From Lactuca virosa (Eukaryota > Streptophyta > Magnoliopsida > Asterales > Asteraceae), in contig CAKMRJ010005523.1 in the NCBI GenBank assembly GCA_928212115.1, forward strand, positions 106,146,706 through 106,210,705: DNA of 64,000 nt. The letters run 5' to 3'. Every line of letters starts with the position of its first letter. The first letter of the stretch is position 1. A model generated the notes under the pieces. The model was not told where the DNA came from, ran no database searches, and saw only the letters and a list, made by a program, of their open reading frames with translations. Positions 13,418 to 23,201 of the stretch are shown here, in pieces. The translations under genes were made by a program, and so were the position numbers.

Positions 13418-14439
13418 GGCATTAAGCCTCATTAGTAGCCTCCATTATCGCCTCTATCACCCTAGAGAAACCCTAGTTCACCCATTTCCTCTCATTGTGT
13501 GTGTGTGAGCTTGGAGAGTGACTTTTGGTTTTCTTTTGAAAGGAACTTGAAGCTTAAAGAGGTTAGATTGAGTAGAAGGCAGTAGATCCATAATTTCCTC
13601 GAGTATTGCAGCTACATTGAGGTATAAAGTCGAAACCTTGGCCTTTTATTGCTTAGATCTTCTTCTATGAAAGCTTATGGCCATTATTAGCCTAGGTTGG
13701 GACTATTCTTAGATTTGAGCATGTGATGATTGTATGGCTCTAGATCTGGGCATCTTAGGGCGTTTGTGGACTTAAAGTTGCCAACTTTATCAAGTCTTGG
13801 CCCTCCTTCATGCTCTAAGTCCCTTGATAAGCTTGTTTAAAGTGTTTTTACCCCTTTGATGCCTTGCATGGATGTAAAGTTAGCAACTTTACGTGGTATC
13901 ATAACCCTAGGGGAGTGGATCTATAGTTTGGGGCTTTAGATTCAACTGAAAGGGACTGAATATGTTAAGACAGGGAAGACTCGACGAGTTGCCCCGACAA
14001 CTCGACGAGTTGGATTAGGTTTCCCTGTCTTCTGGATACTGAGCGAACTCGGTGAGTTGATAAGGTAACTCGGTGAATTGGCTAGGGTTTTTCCCGGTTT
14101 GTTGAACACTGAAGGGACTCGACGAGTTGCTAGATGCACTCGACGAGTTGGGTCAATGTGGACAGTTGACCTTGACTGTTGACCATGTTTGACCAAGTTT
14201 GACTTTGAGGGTATTTTTGGTATTCCGTGATTTAGACAAAGTTAGTTACATGATGGTTGTAGGCAGTTGAGTTGGTGCTGCGAGTTGGGACTTATCTTAT
14301 CAGTTCGACATTTCTTGAGAGGTGAGTCTTCTCACCATACCAATGGGTCTAAGGCACCAAGGCCGGCCCATTATATGATATGTGGATTGTTAGTGGATTA
14401 TGTGATATGTTGGTATGACATTTGTATGGAAGACCCCGG

Positions 14440-14760
14440 GGGGTTCCCGTGGCAGTAGATTAAGACCATGTGGCGGTTCCCATGACATTTGGTATAAGTC
14501 CTTGGAGGGTTTTCATGGCATCCTAGTATGTTTTCATGTTTAGCTTGTTTGATATTTCTTTGGTTAGCTAAGACCATGTGGGGGTTCCAATGGCAGGTAG
14601 TTAAGACCACATGCGTGTTCCAATGGCAGTTAGTAAAGACCATGTGGAGGTTCCCATGGCAGTTAGTGAAGACCATGTGTGGGTTCCCATGGAAGGTAGT
14701 TAAGACCACGTGGGGGTTCAAGTGGCACTCGGTATAAGACCTTGGAGGGTTTCCATGGCA
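14440..14760 (+). repeat. Tandem repeat of about 32 bp in the Gypsy-1 5' LTR
   Basis: Roughly eight to ten imperfect units of the type AAGACCATGTGGGGGTTCC followed by CATGGCAGTTAGT. The 3' LTR has the same array at about 21650-21980, where a G run of 13 (21658-21670) has expanded. Frames read through the array on either strand are repeats of the same peptide and are not genes. Confidence 0.9.
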
Positions 14761-15107
14761 TCCTTATATGTTTGTTTGCATGGATACCGTGGTTTATGTT
14801 GCTTCTATAGCTAATATGGATTATGTGGTTATGTGGATTGTGTGGGGGTATGATCTGGGGAACTTACTAAGCATTAGCTTACAGTTTGTTGATTGTTTAA
14901 GGTACTTCGGAGCCTAAGGGCAAGGGCAAGGTTTGATGGCGCGGGATACACTCTCCAACATTTTATATGGGGACACTCTGATATTTGAAATAAAATGTTG
15001 ATGTTATGAATTTTGAAAACAATTGTCACTGAGATTTCATATTTTATGGGAATTTTTTGATTATTTAAAAATGAAAATTTTATTTGGAAATTTGGGTCGT
15101 TAGAAGT

Positions 15108-15120
15108 TGGTATCAGAGCC
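15108..15120 (+). other. Primer-binding site of Gypsy-1 (initiator tRNA-Met)
   Basis: TGGTATCAGAGCC begins three bases after the 5' LTR. It is complementary to the 3' end of plant initiator methionine tRNA, the usual primer of this group. Confidence 0.95.
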
Positions 15121-15816
15121 TTGTTTTGAGGGATTTGGGCACACTCTCGGGTGTGTCTGGACTCAAACTAAGGAAATGGTAAAATTTTGTTCAAAAATCA
15201 AAAGTTAAAAACTTCTTAAAATGGAAAAAGGGGAGAGTGCAATGCGCGTGATCGGCTAAGCTCAAGTAAGTAGTTCCCCCAATATGTTAGCCATGTTATA
15301 CTGATATTTGGATTATGATAGTCGGATGGATTTTGCTATGTATGTGCTTTAAAAATTGTATACGGTTAGGATCTTATAGCCTTAGAATGATTGATTTGGC
15401 CTTATTTCCTGTTCCTCGTCTGGTTGTCGTGGTAGGGTAGAGTCTGTTATTTGAAAGTCTATTTGATCCTGTTCTGTGTATAATTTGCATGCATAGGGCA
15501 ACCTGTTATGATTGGTTTGAGATCTGATTTGATGTGATTGAGCAAATCTTAGGATAGCCTAGGATTTAAGTTATGCAGTAGCCCATGAGATATGTGTTGT
15601 GCTGGGATGAATTAGAGTTATCAAGTAGAGCTTTGTGGAAGGTACAAGTAGGTGTGGAATGTAGTATTGGGCCCGTACTACTGAAAGCACATGACCTGTA
15701 CCCGAACTAATGTTAGATCTGGAAGCTCTAAGGAGTACCGGTGTGGAGGATCACCTTTTTGGATATTTGATCATTCTGTCTTATGGTATTTTAGATCAGA
15801 ATGGTGGTGACACGAC

Positions 15817-16958
15817 ATGGAGCAGGGGGGGTCAGGATCAGGATCAGGATCCAAATCTGAGTCGGGCGATGGTACCGAGCCCATTGATGAGAGGTTGCGC
15901 GAGCTTATTGCAGCCGAGGTTATTAGGGGAATCCTTGATGCTACCCAATGATTTTTGGGACAGTCAAGGAAGGGATGATGGAGATCATGGAGGAGCAGCT
16001 TAGGTCATTCCGAGCTGAGATTGTTGCGGGCCAGGTCGGGGCCCGAACTTCTTATTTCCGGGAGTTCAAGGCATGCAAATCGCCTGAGTTCTTCAGGGTC
16101 AGGGACCCCATAGCTAGTCGACGTAGGGTGGCAGACATGGAGAATGCCCAGCGCACGAGCTTTTTCCCCGATGCGGCAAAGGTGGGATTTGCCTCGTGTA
16201 TCTTGAGGGACCGGAGGGACCGAGCCAGGGATTGGTGGGAGGAGGTGACTAGCCAGGTGGGAGCAGCCGGTGTGGCTGAGATGACATGGGCAGAGTTTGT
16301 CAGACACTTTGATATGGATTTTACACCATCCATTGAGGTGAAACAGTTAGTGAGGGAGTTCCAGGAGCTCTAGCAGACCACCGAGACTGTGGTGGAGATC
16401 ACCGCCAAGTTTCGAGAACGAGCATTGTTGATCCTGCAGTATGCTACGGATGAGGATATAAGGAGGACGAGGTATCATTCCATGTTGAGGGATGATATAC
16501 GTGAGTTTGTGAGCTTTACAGGGTGCAAAACCCTGAATGAGATGGTGGAGAAGGCCCGTGAGCGGGAAATGGATTTGGAGCTTCGCACCAAGCGGAAGCC
16601 AGAGCAGGTTCAGACAGCGGTAAGTGAGGCTAAAAAGCCTAAGGCCTCAGATTCTTCTGGTAGGGGCTAGCAGGGCCGTGGCCGGTGTGCCACATGTGGG
16701 ATATCGCATGGTGCGGTTTTGCCGGGTGTCGGGCCCGGTGTGTTATACATGTGGTCAGACGGGCCACGTGAGCAGGGATTGCCCCAAGAAGGGCTTGATT
16801 TGTTTCCACTGCAACCAGACTGGCCATAAAAATGCTGATTGTCCGAGGTTGCAGGGAGGAGGAGGAGCGGTGGCTGTGCCTGCGCCTGCCATATTGAGGA
16901 TCACTGATGGCCGCCCTGCTAAGGCGGATACTCCTGCAGTGAAGAGCCATGCATTCTA
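15817..16958 (+). pseudogene. Gypsy-1 gag (nucleocapsid polyprotein), frameshifted
   Basis: Starts at ATG 15817, encoding a Gly-Ser run (MEQGGSGSGSGSKSESGDG) and then ERLRELIAAEV. A frameshift near 15945 moves it into the frame of TVKEGMMEIMEEQL. The retrotransposon gag core is at about 16060-16370, with FFRVRDPIASRR and ARDWWEEVT, a stop at 16372, and a continuation to 16670 (KTLNEMVEKAREREMDLE). After another shift, two CCHC zinc knuckles follow: CYTCGQTGHVSRDC (about 16744-16785) and CFHCNQTGHKNADC (about 16801-16842). Gag packages the element RNA in cytoplasmic particles. Stops and at least two frameshifts make this copy non-functional. Confidence 0.9.
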
Positions 16959-17003
16959 GTTGACTACCGAGGAGGCTCGGGCAGCACCAGACGTTGTGAC
17001 TGG

Positions 17004-17076
17004 GTACGCATTTTATTTTTCCTTCTTGATATTGATTTGTATTGCTTATGTGTATATATATGTGCTCATGTATAGG
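17004..17076 (+). other. Intron-like insertion at the gag-protease junction of Gypsy-1
   Basis: Gypsy-2 in this same window reads VVTGTFLLNN without a break. Here VVTG and GTFLVNG are separated by a T-rich, AT-rich stretch that begins GTACGCATTTT and ends CATGTATAG. Removing 73 bases restores the frame, but an exact GT/AG intron would be 72 bases (17004-17075), so one extra base must be explained by an indel. The borders and composition look like a short plant intron; this is inference. Confidence 0.4.
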
Positions 17077-17640
17077 GACCTTTTTGGTCAATGGTATGTT
17101 GGCTCATGTTCTTTTCGATTCGGAAGCTACCCGGTGGTTTGTATCTCTTGCGCTTAGCAAGAAGTTCTGGGACGCTCCGGGAACTTTGAATTCCCCGCTT
17201 AAGGATGAGATTGCGGATGACCGCACCATGAGTGATGCGATGTTGTATTGGGATTGTGTCCTGAATGTGTTTGGGGAGAGGTTCTGTGTGGATTTGGTTC
17301 GTATACCATTGCTTGGGCTGAAGGTGATCGTCAGGATGGACTGGTTGGGGGCCAATGGGGCCATGATTGATTACGAGCGCCAGTTGGTGAGAGTTCGAAC
17401 CCCAAGTGGGGGAGAACTAATATTCATGGGGAGAAGCCCTCGCAGGGGCTAACCCTCTGTTCAGCTACGAGGGCTAGGAGACTTCTCCATTAGGGTTGTT
17501 CGGGATTTTTGGCATACATCTCGGATACGAGGGTTGAGACCCCGACAGATTTGGGCAATGTACCGGCTGTACAGGATTTACGGGATGTCTTTCTCGAGGA
17601 GTTACATGGAGTGCCTCCATAGAGGCAAGTAGAGTTTCGC
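17077..17640 (+). pseudogene. Gypsy-1 aspartic protease and linker to reverse transcriptase
   Basis: Retropepsin-like protease with GTFLVNGMLAHVLFDSEATR. The catalytic Asp of the DS-G signature is present, but the Gly after it has become Glu, which probably disables the fold. The IVRMDWLGANGAMIDYERQ motif near 17325-17385 is the usual end of the domain. A stop closes the frame at 17450. The linker with LEELHGVPP runs to a TAG at about 17619 and then RQVEFRIDLVPG, which enters the reverse transcriptase. Confidence 0.85.
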
Positions 17641-19050
17641 ATTGATTTGGTGCCGGGTTCCGCTCCGATAGCTAAGGCACCGTACCGGCTAGCTCCGCCC
17701 GAGATGCAGGAGCTGTCTACGCAGCTTCAGGAGCTTCTAGACCGATGGTTTATTCGTCCGAGCAGTTCCCCATGGGGAGCACCGATCCTGTTTGTGAAGA
17801 AGAAGGACGGGTCACATAGGATGTGTATTGATTATCGAGAGCTGAACAAGCTAATGGTGAAAAATCGCTATGCGCTCCCGAGTATCGATGATATGTTCGT
17901 TCAGCTGCAGGGTGTGTCTTGGTTTTCCAAGATTGATCATCGGCCGAGGTATCATCAGATGAGGATTAGGGATGAGGATATATCAAAGACAACTTTCAGG
18001 ACTCGGTACGGACACTATGAGTTTGTGGTGATGCCATTCAGGCTCACCAATGCCCCAGCAACATTCATGGATCTCATGAACAGGGTGTGTAGGCTGATGT
18101 TGGATCGGTCGGTGATCCTTTTTATCAATGATATTTTGGTCTTTTCTAAGACCAAGGAGCAGCACGAGCAACATCTGAGGGAGGTGTTCGAGACACTGAG
18201 GACGGAAAGGCTTTATGCCAAGTTCTCCAAGTGTGATTTCTGGTTGCGCGAGGTGCAGTTTTTGGGGCACATCATCAACCAAGAGGGTATTTTGATTGAT
18301 CCAGCCAAGATTGAGGCAGTGATGCGGTGGGAAGTGTCGAACAACACATCTGAGATTCGTAGCTTCTTGGGTCTAGCAGGGTACTATCGGAGATTCATCC
18401 AGGATTTCTCCAAGATAGTCGTACCTTTGAATCATTTGACCAAGAAGAATGTGACTTTTCGGTGGGGCCCGGATCAGCAATTGGCTATCAAGACCTTGAG
18501 ACAGAGGTTATGTGAGGCCCCGATCTTAGCACTACTCGATAGGTTGGATGATTTGATGGTGTATTGTGATGCGTCTATCACAGGGGTAGGCGCTGTTTTG
18601 ATGCAGAGGGGGCATGTGATCGTGTACGCCTCAAGGCAGCTGAAGCCTCATGAGGCGAACTATCCCACTCACGACCTAGAATTGGGGGCTGTGGTGTTTT
18701 CCCTCAAAATTTGGAGGCACTACTTGTACGGAGTTTGGTGCACCATTTTTACTGATCACAAAAGTTTGAATTATTTGATGGAGCAACAGAACCTTATCAT
18801 GCGGCAGAGGAGATGGTTGGATGTACTGAAAGATTACGATTGTGAGATCTTATACCACCCAGGGAAGGCCAATGTGGTGGCTGATGGTTTGAGCCGCAAG
18901 GCGGCAAGTGCTCCGATTAGGGACGTTTGTTTGAGGATGACAGTGATCTCTCCATTGTTGGATATGATCAAGGAGGCTCGGGTGGAGGGTCTGAATAAAG
19001 AGAACTGGAAGATGGAGCGGATTCGGGGTCAGATTCCCTTGTTTGTTTGA
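17641..19050 (+). pseudogene. Gypsy-1 reverse transcriptase and RNase H
   Basis: A long open frame (ATG at 17647, 467 codons) covering the reverse transcriptase and RNase H that copy element RNA into DNA. Conserved blocks in order are APYRLAPPEMQEL, SSPWGAPILFVKKKDGS, DYRELNKL, YGHYEFVVMPF, the catalytic block VILFINDILVFSK, FLGLAGYYRRFI, then RNase H with YCDAS, YASRQLKPHEANYPTHDLEL, FTDHKSL and YHPGKANVVADGLSR. The catalytic block should read F-[IV]-D-D; here the first Asp is Asn, so polymerase activity is probably lost. DLRSGYH is also changed, to DHRPRYH. A stop ends the frame before integrase. Confidence 0.95.
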
Positions 19051-19961
19051 GATAGTCAAGGTCTTCTGACATAGTGTGGTCGGGTGTGGGTACCGGTATC
19101 CGGTGGAGTGAGACAGAAGATCATGGAGGAGGCACACAAATCCAAGTTCCCTATTCACCTAGGGGCCACAAAGATGTATAGGGATCTGAGTTTGAGTTAC
19201 TGGTGGGCCTGCATGAAGCGGGATATTGTGTGGTTCGTGGAGCGGTGCTTGACCTACAGGAAGGTCAAGGGCGACCATCAGAGGCCTCACGGAAAGGTTC
19301 AGTCGTTACCCATTCCTATGTGGAAATGGGAAGAGATCACCATGGACTTCATCACGAAGTTACTGAGGATGGAGAGGGGTGTGGATGCAATATGGGTTAT
19401 TATGGATAGATTGACGAAGAGTTCCCACTTTATTCCGATCTCCGAGAGCATCTATGCTGAGAAATTAGCAGATATCTATGTGCGGGAGGTGGTGGTCAGG
19501 CACGGAGTGCCGGTATCGGTGGTCTCTGACCGCGATGTTCGATTTACCTCCAGGTTCTGGAGGAAGTTCCACGAGGAACTGGGCACTCAGTTACATTCCA
19601 GCACTGCTTACCACCCCCAGACAGATGGCCAAAGTGAGAGGATAATTCAGACACTCGAGGATATGCTTCGGGCATGCGTGCTGGATTTTGGAGGGAGTTG
19701 GGATACATACCTCCCACTAGTAGAGTTTTCATATAACAATAGTTATCATGCTAGCATCGACCGACCACCATTTGAGATGCTGTATGGTCGGAGGTATAGG
19801 ACCCCTGTTTGTTGGTGTGAGGTAGGGCATCGATTTATGGGGAGCACCGAGGTGGTGCTCAAGACTACCGAGTTGATTCAGCAGGTGCACGATAGGTAGC
19901 GAGTTGCATAGAGCCGTCAGAAAAGCTATGATGACCTGCACCGATCCGTCCTGGGTTCCAA
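19051..19961 (+). pseudogene. Gypsy-1 integrase
   Basis: Retroviral-type integrase that inserts element DNA. The zinc-binding segment reads HLGATKMYRDL...CLTYRKVK; the last Cys of the expected HHCC set (CLTC) is Tyr, so metal binding is impaired. The catalytic core keeps its acidic residues in EEITMDFITKL, VVSDRDVRFTSRFW and TDGQSERIIQTLEDMLRA. LVEFSYNNSYH and PFEMLYGRRYRTP follow. There are stops between 19051 and 19083 and after VHDR at about 19899. Confidence 0.92.
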
Positions 19962-20405
19962 GTGGGAGACTTTGTTTTGCTAAAAGTGTCGCCATGGAAT
20001 GGAGTCATCATGTTTCGGAAGAGGGGCAAGTTAGGGCCCCGATATAATGGCTCGTTCAGGATTTCTACCCGAGCGGGCAAGGTGGCTTATCGTTTGGATC
20101 TGTCAGACGAACTTAGCCAGATACACAACACCTTCCATGTGTCTCAGTTTCGGAAGTGTGTCATAGACGAGGTCGTGGTTATTTCTCTGGACGACATTCA
20201 GGTGGATGAGAGCCTGAACTACATTGAGAGGCCCGTTACGGTTCTGGATAGGAAGACTAAGGTCCTTCGTAATAAGGAAGTGAAGCTAGTAAAGGTGCAA
20301 TGGCAACACAGAAGAGGCTCCGAATAGACATGGGAGCCAGAAGATAAGATGCGAGACCACTACCCGGATTTGTTTCCATCAGCAGACTTCGAGGACGAAG
20401 TCTAG
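19962..20405 (+). pseudogene. Gypsy-1 integrase C-terminal region with chromodomain-like tail
   Basis: Encodes VGDFVLLKVSPW, then RKRGKLGPRYNGSF (the GPY/F-type module), HNTFHVSQFRKC, and a tail VKVQWQHRRGSE, stop, TWEPEDKM. The tail resembles the chromodomain-like end of chromoviruses, thought to steer integration to particular chromatin. A TAG interrupts the tail near 20323. The last codons (FEDEV, stop) end at about 20405, six bases before the polypurine tract. Confidence 0.88.
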
Positions 20406-20410
20406 TTCAA

Positions 20411-20420
20411 GTGGGGGAGA
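20411..20420 (+). other. Polypurine tract of Gypsy-1
   Basis: GTGGGGGAGA sits two bases before the 3' LTR, the normal place and composition for the second-strand primer. Confidence 0.85.
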
Positions 20421-20422
20421 TT

Positions 20423-22321
20423 TGTAACGCTTGTTCCAGGTATCATTTATTTTCTCTAAATATTTAGGGTTTTGCACTGGGAATCGACGAGTTTGGGAGC
20501 TCCAACTCGTCGAGTAGGGATCATTATGGACGCGGGATGAAGGGTCTACTCGACGAGTTGGAAGGCCCTAACTCGACAAGTAGACGCTGGAGAGGAAAAC
20601 CCTAAATTTCAGTTCTTGTACCCTAATTAAAGGCCTTAAGCCTCATTAGTAGCCTCCCTAATCGCCTCCATCACCTAGAGAAACCCTAGTTCACCCATTT
20701 CCTTTCATTGTGTGTGTGTGTGAGCTTGGAGAGTGACTTTTGGTGCTCTTTTGAAAGGAACTTGAAGCTTGAAGAGGTTAGATTGAGTAGAAGGCAGTAG
20801 ATTCGGGATTTCCTCCAGTATTGCACCTACATTGAGGTATAAAGTCGAAACCTTGGCCTTTTATTGCTTAGAGATTCTTTTTTATGAAAGTTTATGGCCA
20901 TTATTAGCCTAGGTTGGGACTATTCTTGGATTTGAGCATGTTATGATTGTATGGCTCCAGAGCTGGATATCTCAGGGCCTTTGTGGACTTAAAGTTGCCA
21001 ACTTTATCAAGTCTTGGCCCTCCTTCAAGCTCTAAGTCCATTGATAAGCTTGTTTAAAGTGTTTTTAGCCCTTTGATGCCCTGCATGGATGTAAAGTTAG
21101 CAACTTTATGTGGTATCATAATCCTAGGAGACTGGATCTGTAGTTTGGGGCTTTAGATTCAACTAGAAGGGACTGAATATGTTAAGACAGGGAAAACTCG
21201 ACGAGTTGCCCCGACAACTTGACGAGTTGGATAAGGTTTCCCCGTGTTCTGGATACTGAGCGAACTCAGTGAGTTGATAAGGTAACTCGGCGAGTTGACT
21301 AGGGTTTTTCCTAGTTTGTTGAACATTGAAGGGACTCGACGAGTTGCTAGATGCACTCGACGAGTTGGGTCAACGTGGAGAGTTGACCTTGACTGTTGAC
21401 CTTGACTTTGACCAAGTTTGACTTTGAGGGTATTTTTGGTATTATGGGATTTTGACAAAGTTAGTCACATGATGGTTGTAGGCAGTTGAGTTGGAGATGC
21501 GAGTTGGGACTTATCTTATCAGTTCGACATTTCTTGACAGGTGAGTCTTATCACCATACCAATGGGTCTAAGGCACCAAGACCGGACCATTATATGATAT
21601 GTGGATTGTTAGTGGATTATGTGATATGTTGGTATGACATTTGTATGGAAGACCCCAGGGGGGGGGGGGGTTCCCGTGGCAGTAGATTAAGACCGTGTGG
21701 GGGTTCCCATGGCATTTGGTATAAGTCCTTGGAGGGTTTTCATGGCATCTTGCATGTTTAGCTTGTTTGATATTTCTTTGGTTAGCTAAGACCATGTGGG
21801 GGTTCCCATGGCAGGTAGTTAAGACCACGTGGGTGTTCCAGTGACAGTTAGTAAAGACCATGTGGGGGTTCCCATGGCAGTTAGTGAAGACCATGTTGGG
21901 TTTCCCATGGAAGGTAGTTAAGACCATGTGGGGGTTCCAGTGGCACTCGGTATAAGACCTTGGAGGGTTTCCATGGCATCCTTATATGTTTGTAAGCATG
22001 GCTTACGTGGTTTATGTAGCTTCTATAGCTAATATGGATTATGTGGTTATGTTGATTGTGTGAGGTATGCTCTGGGGAACTCACTAAGCATTAGCTTAAA
22101 GTTTGTTGATTGTTTCAGGTACTTCGGAGCCTAAGGGCAAGGGCAAGGTTTGATGGCGCGGCATGCACTCTCCGACATTTTATGTGGGGACACTCTGATA
22201 TTTGAAATAAAATGTTGATGTTATGAATTTTGAAAACAATTATCACTGAGATTTCATATTTTATGGGAATGTTTTGATCTTTTAAAAATGAAAATTTTAT
22301 TTGTAAATTTGGGTCGTTACA
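20423..22321 (+). repeat. 3' LTR of Gypsy-1 (1,899 bp)
   Basis: Matches 13210-15104 with scattered substitutions and small indels. It keeps the palindrome clusters (about 20486-20583 and 21197-21364) and the 32-bp array, and ends CGTTACA before the ATGAT duplication. Confidence 0.95.
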
Positions 22322-22326
22322 ATGAT

Positions 22327-23201
22327 TTATAAAAAATGAGTCAAGAACATGATTCCTAAATTCTTTTCCATTATTACTTCTAGTTCTACGAACTTACTTA
22401 TTCAAACGCACTTCTATTTCTTTGATAAAATCGATCATTACTTGAGCAGTCTCAGACTTTTGTCTAAGAAAATGAACCCAAGTAAATCGTGAAAACCCGT
22501 CTATAATAACCAAAATGTACTTCTTTCCACCAATTGATTCAATTGTCGATGGTCAACAGAAATCAATATGTATGAAGGTCCAGAGGTTTAACTATCTTCT
22601 AGTCGATGGCAATTGGATGACCATGTCGATGTTGCTTTCCTTGTTCACAAGCTGCATATAATGAATAATTTTTAAACTTAAGAACATGTAAACCATGAAG
22701 TAAATCATTTAAAACAATATTTTTGAGATTTTTTAAATTCAAGTGTGAAATCCTTCGATGCTAAAGCTACGTTAGATCTGAAGATTCCTTCGATAGTATG
22801 CAAATTGAAAGTAAACCAACAATAGGCTTCATATCTAACGTAAACATGTCTCCGTTTCGTTTGGATTTTAACAACACATCTTTTGTTATTTTGTTGGAGA
22901 TAACACTTCCTTCTTCATCAAACAACACTTGATTTCCAGTTCCTACGACCAACTGAGACATACTTATAAGATTGTGTTTCATACCTCCGACATAGGCAAA
23001 CCGATTAACTGTAAAGTTTCCATTTTTTAATTTTCCATAACCCTTGATTGTGAATTTATTGTCATTTCCAAGCTTCACGATGCCAACATTAGTAAGCTTC
23101 CTGAAATCTCTTAAACACTCATTATTTTCAGTCATGTGACATGAGCAACCACTATCGATATACCAATTTTCATCATATTGCTCGTCACATAGTACCTGCA
23201 A
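22327..23201 (-). pseudogene. Copia-A: protease, pre-integrase domain and integrase N-terminal part
   Basis: Minus-strand continuation of the copia-A polyprotein. The frame at 23201-22767 has NWYIDSGCSCHMTEN, the copia aspartic-protease site with DSG intact, followed by GYGKLKNGNFTV and GGMKHNLISMSQL, typical of the protease-integrase linker. Integrase sequence below 22767 is broken by many stops but still shows NGKEFRNHVLDSFF near the Gypsy-1 junction. It joins 13209 when Gypsy-1 is removed. Confidence 0.88.

Larger units (their letters stand above)
13210..15104 (+). repeat. 5' LTR of Gypsy-1 (1,895 bp)
   Basis: Collinear with 20423-22321 over its full length. It holds the ACTCGACGAGTT palindrome clusters at 13269-13367 and 13979-14149, two AAAGTT...AACTTTA hairpin-like stretches near 13771-13893, and a tandem repeat at 14440-14760. 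The last base pair differs from the other LTR: CGTTAGA here against CGTTACA there. Confidence 0.95.
13210..22321 (+). mobile_element. Gypsy-1: complete Ty3/gypsy retrotransposon inserted in copia-A
   Basis: This 9,112-bp element starts TGTAACG and ends CGTTACA. It is flanked by a perfect 5-bp target duplication, ATGAT (13205-13209 and 22322-22326). It has LTRs of 1,895 and 1,899 bp, a tRNA-iMet primer-binding site, gag with two zinc knuckles, protease, reverse transcriptase/RNase H, integrase and a chromodomain-like tail. The order and motifs fit the Tekay/Del-like chromoviruses. Removing the element and one duplication copy rejoins the copia integrase reading INH|VISHKLSTLYTP. Every coding module carries stops, frameshifts or active-site changes, so the copy is defective. 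Confidence 0.97.

Noticed and set aside
14398..14737. Overlapping frames on both strands in the Gypsy-1 LTR with repeating CHGNPHMV/WKVVKT peptides
   Set aside because: They are produced by the 32-bp tandem repeat and recur in the other LTR; no domain and no gene context.
16005..17091. Minus-strand frames of 93-150 codons in Gypsy-1
   Set aside because: They are shadows of the plus-strand gag frame.
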